Shown here: positions 40,791 to 50,323 of the stretch, one piece after another | How positions within the stretch are numbered: the stretch's first letter is position 1 | Layout of the letters: every line of letters starts with the position of its first letter | Origin: Casuarina equisetifolia | Taxonomy: Eukaryota > Streptophyta > Magnoliopsida > Fagales > Casuarinaceae | Assembly: GCA_028551475.1 (NCBI GenBank) | Contig: CM052357.1 | Coordinates: 25,937,745-26,001,744 of the forward strand | Direction: 5' to 3' | Length of the DNA: 64,000 nt | Position numbers and translations under genes: made by a program | The notes under the pieces: model-generated | What the model saw: only the letters and a program-made list of their open reading frames with translations | The model's database searches: none | What the model was told of the DNA's origin: nothing

Positions 40791-41519
40791 TCTTGGAAGA
40801 TGAAGCTAGGAAGAGAGAGAAAGAAACTATAAAATCCAGCTCATCCGTAATGATGGAAGTGTAACCCGTTACCAGCCACAAGAATTATTTAGACAGAAAT
40901 GGGACACGTCTGGGACCCATTTCGAACCATGAAGGACACGTGCTTCATGATCCAACCGAAAGACATGGAGGAGCTGCCACCTCATGTCCTCACGCATCAC
41001 CCACCGAATTCACCACCACTCCGGAAGTCACAGCCCCACCGCTTGAATCATCTTCAGATTTTTCTCCATCAGCCAATGACAACATGCCTATTTTATCTCA
41101 TGCATGTGATAGTAATGCGGCAATAAACTCACCTAAATAAATTGAAGTTGAACTTCTGTCTCATAAACCCACATCTCCCTTCTTTGAACCTGAACACTGT
41201 ACAATAACTCAACCTTCCAGCATTGCATCCAGAGAGATAGTTCCCACTGAACTATCTAAAGAAACCGAAACCATAACTATCCTTATTGAACCCGTAGACG
41301 TTGAAACTCCAACCTTGCCTGCTGAACCCGTGATTACTTGTGATCACTCATCCTAAGCCACTGAAAGGGAAGCCTCTAAATTAATTTCCTTACTAGCTAC
41401 AAGGGAAATTTCATAGACCACACTATCACCTTCAGACTCTCCTTCTCTTCCGCTGGAGAACAGTTCAAAAAATCCTGATCAAGACACTCCAACTGAGCAC
41501 ACAACCTCTTCATCTTGGA

Positions 41520-43097
41520 AGCATATCATGGCAACAAGAAGTCAACATGGAATACGGAAACCGAATCCCAGGTGTGCTCTCACAGCCTCTCTCAATGTAC
41601 CAGAATTTCCAACGTCACTTCTACGAGCTTTGGAACATCTTGGATGGTTTAGTGCCATGCAAGCTAAGATGACAGCTTTGCATAATAACTCTACTTGGAC
41701 CCTAGTTCCTCGGTAAGCTAACATGAATATAGTTGGGTGCAAGTGGGTGTTCAAACCCAAGGTAGCATCAGACGGGACTCTTGAGCGACTAAAGGCTCAG
41801 TTAGTCGCTAAAAGGTTTCATCAGGAACTCAGAATTAACTTTTGGGAAACCTTCAGTCCTATTGTTCGTCCCACCATTATTAGGGTTATTCTTGCATTAG
41901 CTTGCTCCTTAGGATGGTGTCTCAGACAATGCGATATAGATAACGCCTTTCTTCATGAAAAGTTGTTTGAAGTTGTATTTATGGAACAACCTTCGGGGTT
42001 TTGAGATTCTCATTTTCCCAATTATGTTTGTCAATTGGAACGTGCTCTTTATGGTCTTAAGCAGGCACCCAGAGCTTGGTTTGATGAACTTACCACTGTT
42101 CTTCAATATATTGGTTTTCTCAGTTATCCATTTGATCCGTCATTGTTTATCTATAACAATGAAGGGATGGAAGTTTAGCTTCTAATATATATGGATGACA
42201 TAATTATTATTGGGAATTCTGATCAGCTTGTGCAAGCCTTTATTGATTATCTTGGAGGAAAATTTCTATCTCGGACTTCTACACTTCTTTCTTGGGGTAC
42301 AGGTGTCACATGACTCTGAAGGGCTTGTTCTAACTCAACAGCAGTATGCTATAGATATTCTACAACGTGCAGACATGTCTCATTATAAGAGTTTAACAAC
42401 CCCCATGGTTGCTAAACATACTCAGGTTCCACTTGGTGATGAGCTGTTTAATTTTCCAACTCAGTTTCGGAGTATTCTTGGAGCATTACAATACATGACC
42501 CTTACATGTCCTGATCTAAGCTTTGCTGTAAACAAATTGTGTCAAAAAATAGCATCACCAACAATACTGGACTTTCATAGGTTGAAGCGAGTCCTTAGGT
42601 ATCTTCATGGAACCACTAATTTTGGCCTTCGATTTTATTGTCGAAGTCCCACAACCCTTTTTGGGTACACAGATTCAGATTATGCAGGATGTATAGGGAC
42701 ATGACGATCCACAACCAAATTTTGTATTTTCCTTGGGAATAATCTAGTGTCATGGATGGCAAAGAGGCAATCCACAGTATCATGTTCTGTTACTGAAGTA
42801 GAATATCGACCACTAGCCACTGGTACGGCTAAAATTACCTGGATACTGCATCTTTTGTACCATCTTGGAGTAGGTATTTTTACACTTACTATTTTGCATA
42901 GTGATAATCTCCCTGCATTAGAACTCTCAATTAAGCTGGTATTTCATAATCGTTCAAAACATATGGAGATTGATTACCATTTTGTACGGGAAAAGGTTGC
43001 CCAAGGGACCTTAATCACCTCTCATGTTGCCTCTTCAGAAATGCTTGCAGATGTGTTTACAAAGCCTTTACCTACTCAGGATTTTGCTGCTCAATGA
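41520..43097 (+). pseudogene. Copia reverse transcriptase and RNase H, broken
   Basis: Reverse transcriptase begins with VGCKWVFKPK at about 41733; CDIDNAFLHEKL and the catalytic YMDD (near 42190) are visible. RNase H shows GYTDSDYAGC, a LHSDN block and the classic ending LADVFTKPLPTQ. Stops at 42002 and 42178, plus further stops and frameshifts, separate the pieces. Confidence 0.9.
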
Positions 43098-43133
43098 AAC
43101 AAACTAGGCCTTCACATGCCTAGTTTGGGGGGG

Positions 43134-44319
43134 TGTATTAACAATATTAATATTTGTGGAGATATTTCTTCATCCTCCTCTAGAATATCTGGCTCGTCAG
43201 AGGTTGACTCCCATTTATATGTATCAATTAGTGAGGGAGCTTCCTCAGAAGATACTACCCCTCGCTATTTCCTCCAGAAGATTATGGTGTCACGTTTCAA
43301 TGGTCCTGCTCACCTTTTGACTTAATTGCACCTGGACCGTTGATGCTATCATCTCAATATAATGTTCAAACCAACTATGCTGGACAAAATGAACTATGTG
43401 GTAGAACTCTTGAAGTAGTTGAGCCTACATGTCAGTTAATAGGTTCGGGCATACCATCTACTTTTAAGCTAGGAGAATCTTCCCATCAGAGAGAAAATAA
43501 TTTGGGTTCGAATGGCTTTGGTTCGAACACATGCCGAGACCTACTGCCACCTTTACTTGTGTCACTGATGATCAAGCAAGAACCTTTCTCACCCATGCTG
43601 CCTCTAAAGACGGATCCTAACGTAAACTTAGTTGGCTATTCTTTTGGAAATGATAATAATAGCCTTCTTAATGGGTTCAATTATGAAGATGTTGTGGCAC
43701 TTCAATGGCTAAACATGGAAGACAATGGGAACCTCAACATAGGGAATTGTAATGAAGATTTGAGTAGGCCCCTAGCCAATTATTATGCCAGTACGTTGGA
43801 TAATATAGAAGATTTCCATTTCTTACAGGACTGTGGAAATCACGTAGGAACATGCACCGTTGTTGAAGATCTTGGTGCAGAAGACCCACTTGCTGCTTTA
43901 AAGGTTTACCAGGAAGAGCTATCCGAAGTGGAGTCCGTGGGTTCGACGCATGCGGTTGGAGATTTGGAGAAATAATGGGGGATCCGCATACTGTCGTTTC
44001 TATGCCTTATCTAATGTCTTTAATGCCTATAGACCCGATCTACGTAATGATGAGAACTTGACAAGTTTGCTTTACGTCCCTTTATGCAAGTAGCATGCAA
44101 GTGGCATGCAAGTTGTATTTTGTTGTTTTGTCATAATGGTTGCCTATAAAGGCCGTGTAAGACGTTCTCTATAAGCAAGCAAAAAAACTATTTTGAGTGT
44201 CCTTATGCAACACCAAATCTTGCTTCGTTCTCTCTCTTTTTGTTTCCGGTTAGTTTTCGTTCTTTTGATATTTCTCTTGGTTTGCTTATTTTCTTTATTT
44301 ACTACAAATATTATTTTCA
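43134..44319 (+). repeat. Copia 3' LTR
   Basis: Starts TGTATTAACAATATT after the polypurine tract and ends TTATTTTCA, where gypsy sequence resumes. It is a close copy of the 5' LTR along its length, with a TATAAA box at 44145-44150. Confidence 0.9.
43340..43975 (+). CDS. Same unidentified frame in the copia 3' LTR (211 residues open)
   Basis: Open for 211 codons from MMLSSQYNVQ to VGDLEK, without the stop seen in the 5' copy. Upstream, the first part of the frame (GDISSSSSR, SEGASSEDTTPRY) is shifted by a one-base deletion at about 43267. Most differences between the two LTR copies are single substitutions. I recognise no family. Whether it is translated is unknown. Confidence 0.45.
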   Translation: MMLSSQYNVQTNYAGQNELCGRTLEVVEPTCQLIGSGIPSTFKLGESSHQRENNLGSNGFGSNTCRDLLPPLLVSLMIKQEPFSPMLPLKTDPNVNLVGYSFGNDNNSLLNGFNYEDVVALQWLNMEDNGNLNIGNCNEDLSRPLANYYASTLDNIEDFHFLQDCGNHVGTCTVVEDLGAEDPLAALKVYQEELSEVESVGSTHAVGDLEK

Positions 44320-44320
44320 T

Positions 44321-44355
44321 TTTGACACCGTTTACTGTGAAAGGAGTTTGCTGAC
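44321..44355 (+). repeat. 35-bp flank duplication, right copy
   Basis: TTTGACACCGTTTACTG... to GCTGAC, after which the gypsy gag frame resumes. All three differences from the left copy read G to A or C to T. Copia target duplications are normally 5 bp. Confidence 0.85.
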
Positions 44356-46900
44356 TTGAATCTCTCGTGGACCATGTTCTGTAAAGAAATAGTGGAGAGA
44401 TTTGGGACTAAACCGTTCCAATCGTATTTTGGCGTGCTAGTTTGTTTACTCTAAGTCAGATCGGTGGAGGACTATTATACAAGATTTTTGAGGTTGCTCC
44501 TCCATGCTAGTCATCTGTCCGAGGAGCAACAGATCTCTTACTTCATTTCTGGGTTGAAAGAAGGACTTCGCATTGATGTACAAGCTCGACAACCATCCTT
44601 TCTATTGGCTGCGGCAGGATTGGACCGACTATATGAGAGTCAACTTACTCCAAGATGCTCTAGAGCAATAGTTAAGAGGTTTGAACCCCCTTCTGTTCCC
44701 AGTAACAACTCTTTTTTGCTCGTTTGTTGCTTGACTCTAGTGAAAATTGTAGATCGAAAGGCTAAGGGCCTTTGTTTTCACTGCGATGAACGTTTTGTTC
44801 TCGGACACTACTGCAAGAAGGTGTTTCTTATTAAAGGTGTTTCTTATTGAAGGGTCGTGGATCACAAAAGTCGAAGATGATACTAAGGAGGAGGTGGAGT
44901 TAGACACCATGACTGAAGAACCCATAATTTCACTTGACACCATTAAAGGTTGTGATTCCTTACAAACCATACGGATCCTAGGGAATCTTGGTGGCTTTAA
45001 GTTGAGAGTACAAGTGTTGGTTGATTCCAGAAGCTCCCACAATTTTATTAGTGACATCTTGGGCAAACAATTGGACTCAAAGTGCACAAGCTATCTCTTC
45101 AAATATGGATATTACCAAATCCAGATTCATCCTTAAGACATTCCTAAAACTACCTTCAAAACCTATATGGACTATTATGACTTTATGGTCATGCCATTTG
45201 ACTTATGAAATACTCCATCAATCTTTCAATCATTGATGAATGATATATTTCATTCTCATCTTAAAAAATTCGTCATATTTTTTTTCATAACATCCTAATT
45301 TATAGCCAAAATTGAGAATATCACTTGGTTCATTTACAAACAGTTTTTTCCTTACTATGAAAACATGAGTCATTTGTAAAATGCTCCAAGTGTGATTTCG
45401 ATCGTAAGGAAATTCATTTTATGAGGCAAGTGGTGTCGGCTAAAGGGGGCTCTATGGATCAAGAAAAAGTAATGGCCATTTTGGAATGGGACAAACCTCA
45501 AAAGGTGAAAGGCCTACGAGACTTTTTCGGATTGGCTGGGTATTGCCGACGGTTTGTGCGAAATTTTAGTAAGATTGTAGGATCATTATTTGAGATATTG
45601 AAGAAATGACAATTCTTATGGTTGGCAGTTTCAAAAAAAGCCTTCATCGACTTAAAGAAAGCCATTACCCAATTCCCAACACTTGTCCTCCCCAATTTTA
45701 CTAAACCATTAATGTTTGTCTGTGATACGTCCAAGGGTGGTATTGGCGTTGTCCTGACGCAAAATGACCAGCCCATCGCATTCTTAATAAGATCCTCCAT
45801 GGGTGGAATCTATCTCTTCTACCTACGAGAAAGAAATGCTCATGCTGGTGGCCGCTATTCAACACTAAAGACATTATCTTTTAGGTCATCAGTTTTTTGT
45901 TAAAACTGATCATTAGAGTATGAAATTCCTTTGTGACCAACGTTTGACAAACTCTTGTGCAACATTCATGGCTTTCCAAGTTATTAGGATTCGATTTTCC
46001 TATTGAGTATGTTCCAGAAAAATTGAATATGGTTATTGATGGTCTTTTCCCAGGGGGAGAACGAAGCCTTTCCAGTCAAGCCAGGGGAGAAGACACTATG
46101 GTTCGATTGTGGATTAAATGGCTCAAGGGATGTCATGGGAATAAGATTCTTAAAATCCAACGAGGGTCAGCAAGCCCAACCAAAATTGGCTCAACCTAAT
46201 AATGAATATATAATTGACGGGCCTATTACTGCAACTTTGGGTCTAATTCTGAAACCCACTATTACGGACCTATCACTGTCAAGTCTCCATCACAAGACTT
46301 TCTTTCACCTTCCCTTGTTATGTCAAATCAATACATGGTGGGTGAGAATGATGTTTTGACGACGTTACAACCAAAACAATATGTGGAGTCCAATCATCCA
46401 TGTCACTTGGTTCTCCCGACGACATCTAAGGGTCAATCACGCTTCATCTTCACCTCTACCAAGTTGGCTCGATTCGAGAAAAGAAGAGGTGCAAACAAGT
46501 CTAAAATTACGAGACTTAACTGTTCAAATTGAGTCCGGCAACGTAGTGGGTCCCTGGGAAATAAGAAGTGAAGTCATTTTCTTCAATGGCCGCATTCATT
46601 TGTCTAGAAAATCGGAGCTGATTCCAATTATTCTTTAAAAAATTCATGGTAGGTATTATGAAGGGATACAGAAAACGTTGCAAAGAGTTTGTTCCATGTT
46701 CCATTGGGAGAAATTACGTCAAGATGTTGAAGCTACTGTGCACTAGTGTCAAATCTGTCGACGTTAAAAGGGGGAGAATACTAGCCCACCGAGTTTGTTG
46801 CGGCCACTTAAAATTCCAAAACAAATTTTGTGGCTCTGAAACATCCTTACACCGTGAGTATGGTTGCTTGGACGACTTTGGTTGAGCAAGCGCGAAACCC

Positions 46901-48185
46901 CTGATACAAGGTTCTTCAAGCTATTTTTTGTCATTTTGATTTTTGTTTCCTTTTTTAGTCTACTTCAAAGTAACAAGATTATTATTATCAAGTCATCACG
47001 CTGAACCAACATGAACTGAATTCCAGAATCTACGGTTGGTGAGTCCTAATCATGACATATGACTTGCAAAAATCTTATAAACGATGAACAAGAGTCAACA
47101 CATAAAAAACTACAACATGTATTAGCATTAGGCGACTAATCTGTGTAGCAATGAAGTGGTAGTTGGTTTAACAAAAAGGAACTACAAATAAAGGATTCAA
47201 TGTATACCTTGGGCATAACTCAGTTGCAGATCGCAATCCATTGTAAAGAAGGAACCATATCAAGACAATCACTAGGGTATCTAAAAAGATTAAGGAACTC
47301 AAGATCAATATCATAGAATCATAGAAGAGGAGAAAATTTCATTATGGTGAGAAGGGGCAAGGGAAATCAACAAGACGAAAAAGTCCTTGAAAACCAAGAC
47401 CTCAAATTCACTTCAGTTGTTTGCGTTTTTGCGTCATTAGGCAGCTATTTGTTTAGGGTACGTTAGAGGAATCCCAAACAAATTGACTAAAGATTCACAA
47501 ACTAAATTGTAAACATAGAATATTAATTAAACAGCTTAAATCACAATTTCCTATCAACTTAGTTTTTGGGCGATGTATTATTGACTAAATAATTAAAATT
47601 TGGGAACTCAAGTGCAATATCATAGAAGCATATACAAGTAACATTACTTTCTTTTGAAAGTAACAAGACCAAAGAGGTCCTGGTGGAACAAGCCTCGGAG
47701 TCACTTTTGTTTTTTGCCTCATTAGATAAGTATCTGTCAAGATTATACTAAGAGTATTGCAAAATAATCGACTAGAAGTTCACAATTAAATTGTAAATAA
47801 CACAATGAGAATATTAAGTAAATGTCGAATCACAGTTTACACTCAAATTAAAGTTTTAGAGTATCTGATGATTACATGATATCGAAATAATGGTCTTGAG
47901 TTTGAGCTTTTAACTCAGAAAAGTTCAAATCCTCACGCAAATAGGGAGTATTAAAATATTATTCAAAAGATTATTGTGCTTGACCCCCCTATTTCTTGAC
48001 ACCTAATAGTTTAACATCATTCTTGAATTAAAATTCCCGTTCCTCCTCAAGCAGCTCATTCCTCGAAACTCTGGCGTAGAATATCAAAACTACATGGCAC
48101 CCGCAGAATGTTTGTTTACATTTATTTTTTCCGCAAATTGCAGAATTCGGTAGAAGTTATAATCAACAAAATATTAGTTCACAAT
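46901..48185. other. Repeat-rich spacer left of the ssSPT-like gene
   Basis: No gene seen. It holds a diverged copy of the dispersed repeat (about 47300-47520), a better copy at 47521-47801, and the start of the segment (about 47800-48360) that is duplicated at 60200-60800. Confidence 0.6.
47521..47801. repeat. Dispersed repeat, copy B
   Basis: Matches 35861-36151 over its length. Copy A has a long T run (36050-36064) where copy B has TTTTGTTTTTTG. Both end with AAATTGTAAATAACAC. Confidence 0.82.
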
Positions 48186-48329
48186 CTAACAGGTACAAGT
48201 CGAGCAAAGTAGACCACAGGAGAAAAGGATGCAATAAAGGATACTGAAGAGATAACGCTCCCACCAATCCAACATGTAGAGCCCGAAAGTGACATTGTAA
48301 AGATAGATCTTGTGCTGAACCCACTTCAT
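48186..48329 (-). CDS. Serine palmitoyltransferase small subunit-like protein (ssSPT)
   Basis: 47-residue membrane protein. The N-terminal half MKWVQHKIYLYNVTFGLYML followed by DWWERYLF closely resembles plant ssSPTa. Plant ssSPTs activate serine palmitoyltransferase, the first step of sphingoid-base synthesis in the ER. The conserved segment and the first half of the membrane helix are clear. The C-terminus (SILYCILFSCGLL, ending STCTC) is hydrophobic but does not look like the family tail I remember, and the protein is about nine residues shorter. The ATG is the conserved start; an acceptor (CCAACAG) lies 36 bases upstream, so a non-coding first exon at about 48612-48775 is likely. The gene is probably functional or recently altered at the 3' end. 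A broken copy is at 60622-60763. Confidence 0.75.
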   Translation of the reverse strand: MKWVQHKIYLYNVTFGLYMLDWWERYLFSILYCILFSCGLLCSTCTC

Positions 48330-48611
48330 AACTTTGAAGCCTACTAATCCACTGACATTCTGTTGGAAGATTAAAATATCCAGTCCCACATTAGGTAAGG
48401 TAACAAGAGAGCTTGACCTTATAAACTTTTGCTAGCAAACTACTATTGCACAGTTCTTTATTTTAGTTGGACCCTTCAATTTCTAATACATTCCATCAAA
48501 AATCAAGATCAGAAACAACAGAACAAGCTGGATTTAAGAAGAGAACTAAGAAAAATCAGTTAATCAATCAGCTAAAGGAGAAAGCATGATCCAAATCCCC
48601 GAATTACCTAT

Positions 48612-48775
48612 AATAGTACAAGAGCGAGGAGCAGCTGAGATCAAAAGCGTAACCTACAGAGAGAGAGGGAGAAAGGATTTGGTAGGGAGAAAATGCGCGA
48701 GACAGCCCAGATCGAGAGGGACGCAAAGAGACGAGAAAAAGAAAGAAATAAACAGGGGTATAATTGTAAATTGAT
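48612..48775 (-). other. Probable 5'UTR exon of the ssSPT-like gene
   Basis: A CT-rich leader on the minus strand ends at a donor ACTATTATAG|GTAATT (exon edge 48612). Spliced to the acceptor at about 48365 it would put the ssSPT ATG soon after the junction. Confidence 0.45.
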
Positions 48776-48799
48776 ATTATATCTGACAGAATTTGGCGC

Positions 48800-50323
48800 G
48801 TTGTCTATAGTCTGTAATTCCATCCAGAAAACATTACTAATAAACAATTAACTACAAATTTCTTGTGAAATGAAATTTTTAGAATTACTGATGATTATCA
48901 TGATATCAAGTAGTAATGGTATTGAGTTTTAATTTAAGTAAGCTTAAATATGTTTTTTCATTTTCAAATTTATGACGATGACAATTTAAAAAGATAATAA
49001 AACAAAGTGCATTTTGTATAGAAGATCTTCTCATACTTCTGTCCAAAATTTTGGGGTTATGGCCGTAATTGTGACTCCTCCTTAATCATTTTATAGATAA
49101 TAAACTTCCCCAAACATAAAAAAGAAATCAATGAACAAATACAATAGTAATTTTAGGCTTTAATCATAAATGAAATCCGAATATAGTAATTAGAAAATAT
49201 TCAAATATTATTGGTTAGTGACTTATTGAATCCCCTTCAAAATGAGTTCAATCATGAACTTTATTCTCTTAAGAGAATTAAGTGTGTAAAAATCAATGTA
49301 AAGTTGTTCAATATTATTAAAGTATGAGCTTGTGAAATGATTTACACTTAAGAAATACCCCTTTCTCTTGAGCTAAATTTTTGTGAAAGGATTCAACTTT
49401 TTTATTTGGCATTAGAGCTTAGTTTGTCTTCAGTACTTCTATGGATATGAGTAAAAAATTCACATAGCAAAAGTGGCTCTTTGGTATAATATGGGATATA
49501 CTATTATAATAAAGAGGTGTGTTAAAACCAATGTGAAGTGTGGGCTTATAAATTAGCTTATATGTAAAAAAAAAAAATGTCTTTCTTAAGCTAACTTTTA
49601 TGAAATGGTTGAGCTTTCTTACCTCAAATTAATTAAGCATATAACTATAACCTTCAAAATTGTTCGTGCAAAAGTAATCTTTTCCTTTTTTCCTTTTTTC
49701 CTTTTTTCCTCTAGGCTCGGGGAAATGTTATATACTAAGCTCCTATGCCGTGGAGCCTCGCGGAGTTTGGGATTTCACATGGTAGGCGAGGAAAGAAAGT
49801 TGATTAGCGTTTGTAAAACTACAGACAAGCTTCATGTTTTGTCGGACTGCAAATGTTGTACAGAAGTTTCAGACACCACCGGCGGTGCTCCATCGATTTT
49901 TGTTGATAATAAGGTAGGACCACAGATAAATATGAAACCAGCCTGTTCCCAGAACAGTCGATCGTCCACTTTGTTCTCATTATATATAGACAAATACTAC
50001 TGAACCATGTTAATGCTTTAGTTTTTCTTTATCTTATCTCTTCCATTTAAGTCATGACTGTCTGCATTACCCTGGACCTATATGATCCAAATGCCATTGA
50101 CATTTAAGAATATGAGCGTCTCATTTGAAATTATCAAGTGTGTTTTCCAGCAGTGAGGTTTAACACCGAACGCATGAACAACAAAGAATTTGAAGAACTG
50201 AAATCAGCAAGTGTCATCTTTCCTCATCTGAATCAGTGTACAAAATGGATGGCCATAGGTGGCCTTTGGGTTGAAGGCTGGCTGGGGAAGGAAAAGGAAA
50301 TACGAGAAAGAAAGAAAAAGAAC
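48800..50323. other. Spacer between the ssSPT-like and TauE/SafE genes
   Basis: AT-rich. 49255-49420 and 49510-49622 look like two diverged copies of one LTR-like sequence (shared elements: a GTGTGTAAAAATCAATGTAAAG-like start, AGCTTGTGAAATG, CTTAAGCTAA). A (TTTTTTCC)n tract is at about 49681-49710. An exon-like open stretch is listed separately. Confidence 0.5.
49713..49912 (+). CDS. Exon-like open stretch, no family recognised
   Basis: An acceptor after a pyrimidine tract (CCTCTAG|GCTCGG) and a donor (GATAATAAG|GTAGGA) bound about 200 bp of higher-GC open sequence starting MLYTKLLCRGASRS and ending SIFVDNK. It may be an orphan exon or gene fragment brought in by a transposon. No homology is claimed and it may be chance. 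Confidence 0.25.

Larger units (their letters stand above)
37279..44319 (+). mobile_element. Ty1/copia LTR retrotransposon, full-length but mutated
   Basis: Long direct repeats of about 1.2 kb enclose a 4.6-kb interior with a primer-binding site (TGGTATCAAAACAGG, 38490-38504) and a polypurine tract (GTTTGGGGGGG, ending 43133). Coding order is gag (from ATG 38535), CCHC knuckle (near 39396), protease (VVDSGASTHIVD, near 39531), integrase (39914-40790), reverse transcriptase (41723-42300) and RNase H (42660-43090). Integrase before reverse transcriptase defines copia. Numerous stops (for example at 40336 and 42002) mean it cannot make a full polyprotein. It interrupts a gypsy gag gene, so it is the younger of the two. 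Confidence 0.95.
36742..46900 (+). mobile_element. Ty3/gypsy remnant split by a copia insertion
   Basis: The left part (36742-37278) encodes gag: a helical region, then MDFPHFDGSEDPDDWLGRAE and HLDNNAQIWHRLL. After the copia element the same gag resumes at about 44345 and continues (YYTRFLRLLLHASHL, ISGLKEGLRIDV). A zinc-knuckle-like CFHCDERFVLGHYC lies near 44772. A protease remnant follows near 45020 (VLVDSRSSHNFIS), then reverse transcriptase/RNase H pieces at 45421-45800 (GLRDFFGLAGYCRRFVRNFS, FVCDTSKGGIGVVLTQ) and an integrase zinc-finger remnant near 46650-46760. Stops and frameshifts are frequent, much of the reverse transcriptase is lost, and the integrase core is cut off near 46900. 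I could not find its own LTRs. Confidence 0.85.

Noticed and set aside
48330..48389. In-frame N-terminal extension of the ssSPT-like protein (MGLDILIFQQ...).
   Set aside because: It crosses a good splice acceptor, and the family starts at the MKWVQ methionine.
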